From Tipula vernalis (Eukaryota; Arthropoda; Insecta; Diptera; Tipulidae), in NCBI GenBank assembly GCA_958295665.1, contig OY282560.1, positions 94,092,311-94,156,310 on the forward strand: 64,000 nt of DNA, given 5' to 3'. The notes beneath the pieces are model-generated. The model had not been told where the DNA came from. It did no database searches and saw only the letters and a list, made by a program, of their open reading frames with translations. Below are positions 22,838 to 35,191 of this stretch, in pieces. The position numbers were made by a program, and so were the translations under genes. Positions within the stretch are counted from its first letter, which is position 1. Every line of letters begins with the position of its first letter.

Positions 22838-24034
22838 TAAAATGTAAAATGTAAAATGTAAAATGTAAAATGTAAAATGTAAAATGTAAAATGTAAAATG
22901 TAAAATGTAAAATGTAAAATGTAAAATGTAAAATGTAAAATGTAAAATGTAAAATGTAAAATGTAAAATGTAAAATGTAAAATGTAAAATGTAAAATGTA
23001 AAATGTAAAATGTAAAATGTAAAATGTAAAATGTAAAATGTAAAATGTAAAATGTAAAATGTAAAATGTAAAATGTAAAATGTAAAATGTAAAATGTAAA
23101 ATGTAAAATGTAAAATGTAAAATGTAAAATGTAAAATGTAAAATGTAAAATGTAAAATGTAAAATGTAAAATGTAAAATGTAAAATGTAAAATGTAAAAT
23201 GTAAAATGTAAAATGTAAAATGTAAAATGTAAAATGTAAAATGTAAAATGTAAAATGTAAAATGTAAAATGTAAAATGTAAAATGTAAAATGTAAAATGT
23301 AAAATGTAAAATGTAAAATGTAAAATGTAAAATGTAAAATGTAAAATGTAAAATGTAAAATGTAAAATGTAAAATGTAAAATGTAAAATGTAAAATGTAA
23401 AATGTAAAATGTAAAATGTAAAATGTAAAATGTAAAATGTAAAATGTAAAATGTAAAATGTAAAATGTAAAATGTAAAATGTAAAATGTAAAATGTAAAA
23501 TGTAAAATGTAAAATGTAAAATGTAAAATGTAAAATGTAAAATGTAAAATGTAAAATGTAAAATGTAAAATGTAAAATGTAAAATGTAAAATGTAAAATG
23601 TAAAATGTAAAATGTAAAATGTAAAATGTAAAATGTAAAATGTAAAATGTAAAATGTAAAATGTAAAATGTAAAATGTAAAATGTAAAATGTAAAATGTA
23701 AAATGTAAAATGTAAAATGTAAAATGTAAAATGTAAAATGTAAAATGTAAAATGTAAAATGTAAAATGTAAAATGTAAAATGTAAAATGTAAAATGTAAA
23801 ATGTAAAATGTAAAATGTAAAATGTAAAATGTAAAATGTAAAATGTAAAATGTAAAATGTAAAATGTAAAATGTAAAATGTAAAATGTAAAATGTAAAAT
23901 GTAAAATGTAAAATGTAAAATGTAAAATGTAAAATGTAAAATGTAAAATGTAAAATGTAAAATGTAAAATGTAAAATGTAAAATGTAAAATGTAAAATGT
24001 AAAATGTAAAATGTAAAATGTAAAATGTAAAATT
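22838..24034. repeat. (TAAAATG)n array, 171 units
   Basis: 1197 bp equals exactly 171 x 7; only the last unit differs (TAAAATT). No interruption or phase change is seen. On the minus strand all three frames are open and repeat the same heptapeptide, because 7 is coprime with 3; the 405- and 436-codon open frames there are therefore artefacts. Confidence 0.98.
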
Positions 24035-25665
24035 CGCAATGTTTTCCAACGCCTTTCAGGCAATTTCACTATTGTAAATGTTTCAATGGTAAAGGTTAAT
24101 TTTATTTCAACAACCATTTTGACCACAAACGACTCCAAAAGCTCCTGAAATCAAGTATGGAGCAATAAAATAATTTGGTTAATGAAATATGGCCTCTGTG
24201 AAATCCAAGAAAGTTAGCATATTGTCAAAGTTTTATACCATACTTTTTAAACAAAATTTTTTTGAGATTATGGACAAAAATCGTAAATTGTAATAAATCA
24301 GAAATATTTCAGATTTAAAGTGGCCATTTTGAATTTAATTTGTTTGACCTCAGATTCATAATCGGGGAGCTGAGAAACAGTTGATGGTTTTTTTAATTGT
24401 TTTTTTAATAATCTGAGACAGTTCTTAAATTAATTTTACAGCGGCTATAATGGTTCCGGTTAGCGGCTATGAAAATCCCTGGATGCCGAGTTTCATTGCT
24501 TAATATTAATTATTTTACCATTTTATTTTGCAATACTAAAACTCTGTGTTAAACATTAAATCGCATTTAAAATCGATGACTAAAAGTTTCATCAAAATTT
24601 ATTTAGTCTTTTAAATTTTATTTATTTTAGCATTGCCCTGTAACACTGCGGAATTTGCAATCAGTATTACTAAGTGGTAAGCAACCCTATAAAATCTGCC
24701 CAGTTGAGTGATTTTTTTTATTTATCTGATAAGGAAGAAATAATTGTTAAAATTTTTGAATTCCCTAAATTTGATTAAATTCTAAAACTTCTTAAGTTTT
24801 TTTAATTATTGCTAGCAGTAAGTTTTTTATTTGGGTGCTCTCAATCTTAAAACTTTAAACATATTTTAATTTGCTTACTTAAAATTTTTGGAATAATAAA
24901 ATTTAAATTTAACTTGATTTAAGCTTTTAACTTGATGATTTGTAAAATTGTAAATTGTCTTATAGTCCAAATTTTTTAAATGTTGACATTTCTAAGAGTG
25001 TTAAAATATTTTAAACTATAAAATTTTAATAAAAATGGCAAAGAATAGAACCAATACCGCTCAAATCTCGCGCCTTAAATTCCTAACAAATATAATTCAT
25101 TCATAATTCATTTGAATTAATTTTATTTTGTGATTTGTTGTACCTTTTGAAAATATTTACGGTCTTACATATTTTAAAAAGGAAGAATTCGGTTGAGTAT
25201 ATAGTACAGTAGAAATATCGCTTTAACTTATTCGATTTCCATTGAATTTTGTGGCACATCATCGAATATTTTCGCATGCCTTAAACTAATAATTTCAGCT
25301 TGTTTTTGTTTTACAAAATTCAAAAGGCGAATACAATTCGTTTTATGAATGTAAATTCTGGTAACTAATCGGAGCCGAAAAATTATCGAACGCTACATTT
25401 CGTACGAATCTTGAATGAAAATGAGTATTACAAAGTACATAGCTATATAGCTGCTTTTATACATATTTCAAAATATTTTTGGAAGGCAAGAAAATTTTCA
25501 CAAAATTGCTACTTGAGTATATTTTTCGAAGGACCAAGCTTCATTACTACAACAAAAAAAAATGTTTGGTGCTATGCGATGAAACAATAATAAAAGGCGA
25601 CAAACACGTTATCGAAATAAATGATTCTTGATAATAAAAATTATATTTCATACACTTCGGACATA

Positions 25666-25735
<70 letters not shown>

Positions 25736-27200
25736 TTAATGTACAACAACCCTTTTCTAGTCTTAAATTACTTAATTTTGGATCAAAAATTTAAACCCAA
25801 GCTATTTTCGTTTCGTTGGTTGTACAAAATAGAACGATGACAGATTTTATACTAAAACATTTTTTGCATCGGAAAATATGTCTTTAAAAAAGGTAGCACT
25901 GGTTTATAGCAAAAATAGTTTCATTCGACCGAGATAGAGCAGAAATTGGAAAAAGGTTCTCTTCAAATTTTGTACAATATTTGTTAATTAATTTGTGATG
26001 TTTTAGAAAAAAATGATAAAGGATGAAAATACATCTTAGACTACCAAGATGGATAAAAATACATATGTATATTTCATTAAAATTAAGTTCACACTTGACA
26101 AAGCTATTGTCTATAAATACGAGTACGTGTCAGAATAGGTCAGAAGAAATGGAATACAACACATTGCATTTGATTGTCAAACTCCGTTCAGGTTGACATT
26201 TAGGAGAAAATCATTTCGCGCAAGTTTTCTCAGTTATAAACCTGTTGGAAAGGTTGCGGAAATAAAATGGAAAGTTTCGACCAAATTCAGCAAAGATACA
26301 GTCACAGAGAACCTCTCATATGCCGGTTGATGAAGAAAAGCTCTTAATCTTATGTATTAGATTATTAATTATTATTACTTGCAGATATTACAATCGGTAA
26401 TAAATTAATGCTTGAAATATTAAGAAAAATGATCAAAAAATTAAGAAACATATATAGAGCTAGCTGAACCATTCGGCATTGCTGTTCTGATGCATTAAAC
26501 AATGGCTGAATGCATTTTCCAAAAGGGGGTGAAAAAATATCTAAATGGCCTTACCGGCATTGATTCCCTTTGCAAAATTCGATTAATATTGGGAACAAGA
26601 TATTCACAGTAAATTTCTAATATACCTGAAATACTTCGAATTAACTTAGAACCCTACGATAATATTAAAAAAATTAAGAAATCTTTAAGAATATCGAATA
26701 GAACTCCAAAAACTTCGATGCCAATGTTCAATTCCGGAAATTTAGAATAATTCCCAAAAAATTGAATTTCCGTAAGATCATGTAACTAAGTGGTATGCTT
26801 ATTCAACTACAATTTATCTTAAAAATCTCAAAAAATTTCTGTTGCAAATCTGAAAAATATTTAAATATTTAAACTTCACTTAAAATACCGAAAATCTTAA
26901 TGTATCACTATAATTCTGTAACATCCGCATCTACAGTATTTTACAAATTGCGAGTAATATCAAGACACTCGGATAAACTCGAATGAATTCGAAAATTTCG
27001 AATCATCTTAAAATTCTAAAATATTTTCAATATTCTCAAAACGTTTCGAATATTCTCGAAAATCTCGAATAAACTTAGAATGGTTGATAAACTTCAAAAA
27101 TCTCAAAGCTAAGCGATTTGAAAGCAAGGAAACGTCTTAAAAAGCTCACGTCTAAACGAATCTCTAGTCAAATTAAAATCAAAAACATCGTATGAATAAT
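24035..27200. other. AT-rich spacer with a TG microsatellite and cryptic repeats
   Basis: No gene recognised. The segment 26580-27170 is made of degenerate AATCTCGAAAAT-like words at 12-20 bp spacing. Confidence 0.55.
25667..25732. repeat. (TG)33 microsatellite
   Basis: 66 bp of uninterrupted TG. Confidence 0.97.
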
Positions 27201-27240
27201 TAAAAAGTCGAGATGTGGTCAAGGCTGGCTCCGAAAGTTG

Positions 27241-29098
27241 CTAGTTTGTTGAGCCCGAATCGAAGAGTAAAAAACCATCACGACGACGCAGACAACGTTC
27301 AGGAGCATAAGTATTGAGCCGTGCGAGTAACTCAGCACAATCAATACGATACAATAAAATGTCACGAACAAATAAAACGCAAGCCGCCACCCGAAGCTGT
27401 TCTAAACGCAATAATCCCAAAAGGTTGCAGCGCTCATGATAATGTGGAACAGCATAATTATTCATTGATGGTGTACTGCGAAGTGCGTGTAAAACAAATT
27501 GCTTATGAACACTTTCAATTCACAGAATGGCACTTATAAAAAGGAGACCAAACCTGCGAGGCGTACTCTAGCGGAGAACGGACAAAGGCAACATACAACG
27601 ACTTTAATATAAGCGGGTCCCAAAAGTCCCTGCAGTTACGCTTTATGAAACCCAACATAATATAAGCCTTTGCTATAACAGAATCAATGTGCCTCACAAA
27701 CGTTAGATCGGAAGAAAATACTACCCCAAGATCGGATATATACTATACCCTTTCCACGACTCCATTAAACAGCGAATATCCTTGAAATACCGGAGAGCGA
27801 ATGCGATAGAAAGAAATAGTTTTACATTTAGCTATATTCAAGGACAACTTTTTGTTGTTAGCCGACCAGACAAAAAATGTGTCTAAATCTTCTTTCGAAC
27901 CTAAGACAATCAGATACACTACAAATTGGTGCAAATATTTTCAAATCGTCTGCATACAGCAGGCAATGCGCGAACTCAAAGCATTAAATAACATCATTAA
28001 CAAATAGTGAAAAAAGAAGAGGTCCAATATGACTTCCCTGTGGGACACCAGAGGTAACTCGAAATAAAACTGAGGACGAGTCATAGATCTTAACATATTG
28101 CCATCGATTCGAAAGATAAGATTGAAGCCACTTAGTTGGAATGAATTGACAGTTCAATTTCCCAAGCTTATTCATAAGTATCGAATGGTCAATCTTATCA
28201 AAAACCTCTGAGAAGTCCGTGTACACAACATCCAGTTGTTGCCTGATTGCAATACTGCTATGTAAGTGACCACAAAAAGAAATCAGGTTGTTCACTGTGG
28301 ATCTTTCAGGATAAAAACCATATTGAGCAGGACAAATTAACGTTTTCAAATGAAAATGAAAAAATAGAAATTTTTGTACCAATTCTTCAAATAGTTTCGG
28401 TATAGCAGAAAGTATAGCGATCCCACATTAATTGCTGATTTCACACCTTTTGCCCGATTTGAAAATCGGGCGAATGAAGGAAATCTTCCAAGGCTCCGGG
28501 AAAACCCCTGTACGGAGGCTTTCGTTAAAAATAAACGCGAGAGGAACAGCTAAACCATCCGCACAATTTTTCTTAAGGATGGGTGGAATGCCGTCATGTC
28601 CAAGTCCCGCCAAACTATCGGAGATCTCATCTACAGAAAACCTCAACAGACTAAATTCCGAACAGTCACTAGAATTAGTAAGAGATTGCTCATAGACAGA
28701 CTTAAAATAGTTGGCAAATGAATTACAGGTATCCGAGAGCCGACTTGTAGATGAGTTCTGATAAATCATGGGTGACGAAAATCCAACAACACTTCTTTTG
28801 TTGTTGATGAAATTCCAGAATATTTTAGGATTAATGGCTTCTTTAATCTGCAAAATATAATTATTATAAAGGAACCGGTTTAAAATTCGAAACTCCATAC
28901 GGGCTGCTTTGAACGCAGAGTAAAACTTATCCCCATGTATAATGAATGAAGTTTATTACGACGCTTCTCGAGTAGCACAAGTTTATCATTATACCATGGC
29001 TCACGAAATTGCGGTTTGTCTTTTACCTTCGGAACAAACATTACGATGTCAGCTATGATCCGCTCGTCTAGCAGACATACAATCTTGTTCAAGTCCAC
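27241..29098 (-). pseudogene. LINE ORF2 reverse transcriptase, frameshifted
   Basis: Read in order on the minus strand: palm approach GHDGIPPILKK and PEPWKISFIRPIFKSG (28428-28898); AQYGFYPERSTVNNL, VVYTDFSEVFDKIDH and SGVPQGSHIGPLLFSLFVND (27984-28382). YADD lies at 27945-27956, in another frame. LEYASQVWSPFY (27515-27697) and an Arg/Cys-rich tail LEQLRVAACVLFVRDIL (27241-27465) follow. These are the standard blocks of Jockey/CR1-group RTs. At least four frame changes separate them, so no complete protein is made. Substrate would be element RNA at a nicked target. Confidence 0.85.
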
Positions 29099-29130
29099 TC
29101 CTCGTTGAAGAAAGCTCTAGTCCGAATTGG

Positions 29131-29943
29131 TTAGAAATTCGTTAAGGAGACATAATCTGCACATCTAAAATTAAAATGAGAACCATTATTGTAAGTAGAA
29201 TTAGTAACACACTTTTCATGAAATGTATTTATCAAAATAGGAGTATGGTAAATGCTCGCACAGCCAGTGAAATCCTCACTAGTTGAAATTTCCGAATGTA
29301 AAACATCAGTAACGAAAACCAGGTCCAAAAACTTGTTGCAGCTGTTGGACACTCTGTTCTGTTGAGTGGTAGCAATGCCCGCAAAATATTCTATCATATG
29401 TAACACCCTTTCGTCTATAGAAGACGAAGTAAAAACTCCATCAACATCGAACCAAATGGCATCACGAAGATTAAAGTCGCCAACAAACATAAGGTGTTCG
29501 CCAGCTCCTACCAAATGTAACACAATTGAATCAACAAAGTTAGTAATCTCCACATAATAATCCAAGTTTGAGCCACTAGCAATATATACAGCGATCACGA
29601 TCACGGAGGAATGTGCGACCTTTACACGGACTGCCATAATATCTAGTTGAGAATGACAAGCGATCATCTCATTTAAAATCGAACACTTCACAGCAATCAG
29701 CACTCCTCCACCTTTCATGCTGGTTAAGAAGTTATAACGGTCTTTGCTATGGACGATATAGTTGGTTGGAAAATATTCCTCGGAATTAAAACTGGCTATA
29801 ATCCAGGTTTCACCAATAGTTATAATGTCGTAATCATTGTCAAGAACCCCAAGCCAAAAGGCTTTAGCTTTGCCCCGAATGCTGGAAGCATTGTGGTAAA
29901 AAATCGACGTAAATGCCATCAGTTTAGGGTTCAAGTGACCCAT
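29131..29943 (-). pseudogene. LINE ORF2 AP-like endonuclease domain
   Basis: 270 codons, probable ORF2 start region. Conserved blocks of the exonuclease-endonuclease-phosphatase fold: FYHNASSIRGK, ITIGETWI (catalytic Glu), GGGVLIAV, VFVGDFNLRDAIW in the form MFVGDFNLRD (Asp, Asn), LDLVFVTD, and IYHTPILI near the end (the histidine; the usual S-D-H is changed). Intact in length but followed by breaks, so the element cannot encode a full ORF2. Confidence 0.85.
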
Positions 29944-30423
29944 GATAATACTGTTGCGGTTATCACAATTGAATTCAAGTTGAATATTCGACGGAGTTAT
30001 ACTGGTGCTAAAGTGGTTTTAACTACCAAATGTCAAGGGCTGAGCGTCTATATAATAGGGACGTATTTCCTCTCACTCTACAACATCAGACTATCAAATC
30101 AAGCAGAATCATATGGAAGATAGTCTGATGCAAATACCAATTTAGTGGAAAAATTAACGGATACCAAATGAACGAGCACAGCCGCCCGATCAGGTGAACT
30201 ATACTTTATGCATGAACGAAGCACTAATACTGTAAGCAATTGTCATCCAGCACGACAGAGTTTTATTTGAAGCAAAGAGGCCCTTATGAACACAAATTTT
30301 AAAAGAGATCCTGAAGAAAAAGTTATGGTCAAACTTCAATACAATTGATTTACGGTAGCTTCACGCTTGCAACAGTCCTAAGTTAGTAGTTATAATATTA
30401 GGAACTTCTGGCAATCCAGGAAC

Positions 30424-30856
30424 TCAAGTTTGTAAGAAAAGTGGTTTTGAAGGATCACTCCAAAAGACTTTAATTTTGGAGATCTTCTTACAAAACGATT
30501 TGTAGGTCCCACGAGTCTTGCAACTGTCCATGAATAAGATATTTAAAAGATAGCATCCACCACAGGGCAGAATCGATATTACACCGACTAAGTTTAATTC
30601 GGAAAACATCCAAATTCTTCTTATATTATGACGTTTCGAATATGAAGGCCAGTTGCTCCTCGGATCCCCCTTGGGGTTGCCCAAAAAACCGCTAATAGGT
30701 TTCTCCGCAAGTGAGTCTAGCGCAAGCCCGGAAAGTTTTCTGTGCATATTTGGGCGATTACCTTTGCCTGCACGACTGGATTTTGGACCATGGCTTGGTA
30801 AACTGTCACTGTTAGCGTTAAGCAGGACATTCTCGGAAATAGAAAAAAAACATTGA
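30424..30856 (-). pseudogene. Possible LINE ORF1 C-terminal remnant
   Basis: 107-codon open frame (30424-30747, GLALDSLAEKPISGFLGNP, CKKISKIKVFWSDPSKP) that extends upstream in a related frame to about 30850. It lies 480 bp upstream of the endonuclease on the same strand. No zinc knuckles are seen. ORF1 identity is inferred from position only. Confidence 0.4.
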
Positions 30857-31074
30857 ATTGAGTTGAAGTGCTAGAGTGTTTGGGTGAACCATGGAATAAC
30901 CTTTGCTAAAAAAATAAAAAAAAATACAAGAGAGACACGAAAAAAAGAGAAAAATAGTAGAGAGTAGAAAAAAATAAAATAAAAAATGTAAGGGGCTGAA
31001 ACTTCTCGATTAACGAGATCAGTAAAACTTCGGCAATCCGGAAAGTTACCTGAATATGTTAATTCAACCCAAAT

Positions 31075-31570
31075 CAAAACAATTTAACTTCCAACTCAAC
31101 CCCCAAATAATTTCAGATCGAAACTCCCCACCCCACTACAACTCAATCCCTCAATCAACCATAGACTGAACGCCCCACTTAAGTTCCAAATCAGACTGGT
31201 CGGAAAACCTGCATGCGTACATGAACTCAACTCAATATAGTATAATATCCAACCCTACCCTAAAATAAATCTGAAACTATATCTCTCACTCAACTCCAAC
31301 TCAACCTCAACTCAACCCCGAAGTCGACCCCACTTCAACCCAAAACTCAAATTAAGTGTATTAACTCAACTCAAATTAACTCATGTTATATCCGGTTTCC
31401 AATCAATCACAACTCAACCTTCAACCTCCAACTCAACTCTAAATTCTACGCTCAATTCAATCTCTGAATCAATACAGTTCAAAAACTGCCTGCTTACATG
31501 AGCTCAATCTAACCTAGCTCGTGCTCAACCCCCAAATAAATACACAACTGAACACGTCGCTCAACCCTAA
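31075..31570. repeat. Degenerate AACTCAACC-type repeat block
   Basis: About 500 bp rich in CAACTCAACC-like words (CCAACTCAACC, CAACTCAATCC, ACTCAACCCC) at irregular spacing. The reverse-complement word family GTTGAGTTGAAG fills 61136-61400. Confidence 0.8.
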
Positions 31571-33241
31571 CTCAGCACACTACTCGACAAGTTCGAAAAA
31601 TTACTCGAACTACTAAAAAGTGTTTATTTATGGCTCGGAACATCACATAAATTAGGTCGAAATGAAAAACAAATGTTTACGTAGGATTAAAAATTTATTA
31701 ATTTTTATTAATAATCCGATTATATTTAATGAAACTTATTTATAAACCGTTTCCGCATAAAAATGTTGGATTATCCAATAGACGAGTACATTTTTAGAAA
31801 TTTACCATTTTTTTTATTACGAGTATTTCGAATCCTTTATATCTTGATAGGAAATAAAATCGTAAACACAATAATGGCAATAAAATGAAAATTGATTTTT
31901 TTTTATTATTTCTATTGTTCGACTAAAGTTTTATGTTATTATCTAGCTGAGTTTGAGATTTTTTTATTTTCTTTGTACCAGTACATAGATATCTTTCGTA
32001 CATATAAGCAAAATATCGTTTTATGTAGTAAAATTTATTTAATCGTGTTAAATAAATATTGAGATTATTGTCAAACATAAACTTGTGTTATGTTGAATCA
32101 ATTAATGTTTCTACTTCTGTATACCATAAGTTACCAAATTAAATTAAGCTAACCCCACAAAAAAGCACTTAACCATATGAAATAAACAACGACTAATAAA
32201 AATATCAACAATAATTAGTTTTTGCGGGTGCGACAGCAATTACGAAGCGTCCAACAAGAAACAATTTAATTTCCCAGTGGTTGATTAGCTTCATAGGTTT
32301 GTATTTATATTTGTATTTATAGTTCATAAAACCAAAAAAAAAAAATGTTAAGGCAACACCTAATTAACAAACTCCCATCCCACCCATTCCCTGTGAACAA
32401 TACACAAAATATCCTCATGTTTGATGCATTTTTTGTTTGTTTTGTTTTCCAAAAAATTTAATTTTTCCACAACAAAAAAGAAAAACTTTGACAATAAACT
32501 AAATCAAACAAAAACATTTATATGTAATTCAATTTCGAAATTTAGGGATATAGGTATATAGGTACTGTGGTATTATAGTTTGTAGGATGTACTATGTACT
32601 TGTTTGTGCATATTGATTGATTGATTGATTGATTGATTCCGATGTACGATCAAGCATTAAGCAAGTCTCCCGTATTATAAATGCGAATACCACACACCAT
32701 CCATACTCAGCTTATTTTTTTTTTCATGAAGCCAACATAGCAATATTTCACCCTGTAAAGGAAGGCGCCACATCGATAACCACATAAGTAATAGTTGTGA
32801 TATCCGCCCCTGGCCAGGCCGCCGTCGTACACCTTTTTACATATAACAAGATCGAGAGGATGGGAAAGGAATGTTAGCAACAAAGACTCAACCCGGTTCC
32901 AGATAGCTAAGTAGTTGATAGTTAGTAAATTTGTTAGTAATATATTTTTTAGTAATTTATTTAGCACAAGACAAAAATACAATTTAAAGTTCATATACTG
33001 CTCCAACCTGTAAGAAGACACAATGACAACACAAATTTCCTGGTGCCGCAAACTCTTTTTTCTGAAAAGCTGTAAACAACTATTATTATTCCCTCCACCA
33101 TTTTTTTCCATTGTGAGGGGAGCGAGATTTCGTTCCATCATCATGTTCCCATGCCGTCACCCAAATTCATACTAACTGTAGGTAGTGTTTCTTGACGTTG
33201 TTGTTGAAATCGTTGCGTCTCTGCTGTCCCTGCTACCTACC
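31571..33241. other. AT-rich spacer
   Basis: No gene recognised. Contains a short (ATTG)n run at 32611-32638 and a 23-bp sequence at 32591-32613 that recurs exactly at 37681-37703. A minus-strand open frame of 145 codons (32707-33144) has no recognisable domain. Confidence 0.5.
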
Positions 33242-33916
33242 CCCTTGGAAAAAAGAAGACGCATCGGGAGAAAAGAAATACAGAATAGTGATCGACTACC
33301 GAAAATTAAATTCGGTTACTATCTCAGACAGGCATCCAATACCTGAGATCAACGATATTTTGGCAAACTTAGGGGAAAACAGATTTTTCACCATAATAGA
33401 TTAAAGAGCGGCTTTCATCAGATTCCTTTAAAAGAATCGGACATTGAAAAAAAAAGTTTTCGGTTAATCATGGAAAATACGAGTTTACCCGCCTCCCATT
33501 TGGCCTTAAAATTGCCCCCTCGATATTTCAACGTTCTGTTATCATTCCCAAATTTCCAAAAGGAATTTGAATTGACTACAGATGCCTCCAACTTTGCACT
33601 AGGTGCAGTTTTATCTCAGGAGGGAAGGCCAATCACGTTTCTCAGAAGAACCTTAGATAAAATGGAAGAAAATTATGCGGCTAATGAAAAGGAAATGCTC
33701 GCCATAATCTGGGTGTTAACATCTTTGAGAAATTTCCTTTACGGAACAAAGAAAGTGAAGATCTTCACAGACAACCAACCATTGACATATGCCCTAAGCA
33801 ATAAAAATAACAACTCCAAGATGAAACGTTGGAAAGCTATCCTGGAAGATTACAATTATGAGTTAAAATATCAAAATGTCAGTCACACAACAAAGCGACA
33901 AAAGTTCTCCGGATAA
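33242..33916 (+). pseudogene. RT fingers joined to RNase H, palm deleted
   Basis: RT blocks KKYRIVIDYRKLNSVTISD and HPIPEINDILANLG (to 33404) are followed by a stop and frameshift, then a sequence coding for the LPFGL block (about 33488). Right after that, near 33540, the sequence jumps to RNase H: FELTTDASNFALGAVLSQ, ENYAANEKEMLAII, FTDNQPLTYAL. The region that should hold the YxDD catalytic box, the thumb and the connection is absent. The reverse transcriptase is therefore inactive. Confidence 0.85.
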
Positions 33917-35163
33917 TCTGGTCCCCACAGTCGAAACCCCAGTTAATGTATTCCGCAATCAACTAATTTTAAACGTAGGCGAGGGAAGTTCGTACCAAAT
34001 AATAAACCCTTTTCCAAAATATTCCAGGCACATTATTACACAAGCAAGTTTTTCAAATTCAGACATTATGCATTTTTTTAAACGTTACCTTAATCCACTC
34101 ACGATTAACGGATTGAAGACATCAGAACATATAATGGGAAAAGTTCAAGAAGTGTACCCAATACATTTCAGAGACTATAAAATTCGATTCACTTAGAAGA
34201 TGGTACAAGATATTACGGATGAAAACCAACAAGAGGAAAAAATATTATCTGTCCATCGACGAGCACATCGTAATGCTCAAGAAAATCGAGATCAAATAAT
34301 CGAAAATTATTACTTCCCCATGATGATCAGGAAAATTAAGATGCTGGTCAAACGTTGTGTTATATGCCAGAAGAATAAATATGATCACCATCCCAATATG
34401 CCTATTATTACCACAACACCTATCCCTAATTATCCTGGACATACGCTCCATCTAGATATTTACTCAACAGAAAATAAATTGGTTTTACCGGCAATTGACA
34501 AATTCAGTAAACTTGCCTTCTGCAGACCGTTAAAATCCAGACCGACAGAAGACATCAAACAACCACTTAGAGATAAACTCTTTTTCTTTAGTGTACCAGA
34601 AATTGTGGTAATTGACAATGAAAAATCCTTCAACTCGAATTCCATAATATCAATGATGGAAGATGGTTTAAACATAAAAGTCTTCAAAACTCCCCCATAC
34701 AAAAGTGAAGTGAATGGCCAAGTGGAAAGATTTTACTCGACACTCTCAGAAATGATGAGATGTCTAAAGGCTGATGGGGTAGAGCGAACAACTTTTAATG
34801 AACTTCTAGAGAGAGCGATTAATGAATATAACCACTCAATCCACTCGACAACTTGCAAACGGCCAGTGGAAATATATTTTGGCAGAATCCCTGACACAGA
34901 TCCTGAACAATTAGAACAAATCCGGCAAGATACCATACTAAAGACAAAACAAAAGCAGGAAACAGATCTGAAATACCATAACAAAAACCGTACCCCGATC
35001 AAAACATATACCAGGCAGGTCAAGTAATCTATGTAAAACATAACAAAAGATTAGGATCGAAATTAACAGAACGATTCAAACCCGAAATAGTAACGGGAGA
35101 CAGAAATACAACAGTTATAACGGAGTCCGGAAGAGTAATTCACAAAAGCAATATTAAATCCTA
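33876..35163 (+). pseudogene. Errantivirus-type integrase, broken frame
   Basis: A linker frame (33876-34196) ends in one stop; after it the frame at 34200-35027 carries the HHCC domain (HRRAHRNAQENRDQI, then CVICQ) and the DDE core: LHLDIYS, VVIDNEKSF and VNGQVERFYSTL. All three acidic residues are visible. Near 35015 a frameshift moves the C-terminal part (KRLGSKLTERFKPEIV, up to a stop at about 35163) into another frame. Order and motifs match the integrases of env-bearing Gypsy elements. Confidence 0.85.
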
Positions 35164-35178
35164 AGAAACAAAAACTTA

Positions 35179-35190
35179 TTTTTATTACAG
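35179..35190 (+). promoter_or_regulatory. Candidate env splice acceptor
   Basis: T-rich tract ending ACAG just upstream of the open env frame. No ATG precedes env in frame, which supports splicing from an upstream leader. Confidence 0.5.
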
Positions 35191-35191
35191 T

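Larger units (their letters stand above)
27241..30860 (-). mobile_element. Non-LTR retrotransposon, Jockey/CR1-like, decayed
   Basis: On the minus strand: a possible ORF1 tail, an AP-type endonuclease, then reverse transcriptase with YADD and a C-terminal region that ends at a stop at 27241. Several frameshifts. No clear poly-A tail or target duplication was identified. Confidence 0.88.

Noticed and set aside
22828..24138. 436- and 405-codon open frames over the heptanucleotide array
   Set aside because: They result from a stop-free 7-bp repeat in all three minus frames; no start context or flanking domain.
32707..33144. 145-codon minus frame as a gene
   Set aside because: Hydrophobic, low-information sequence without family resemblance or conserved start.
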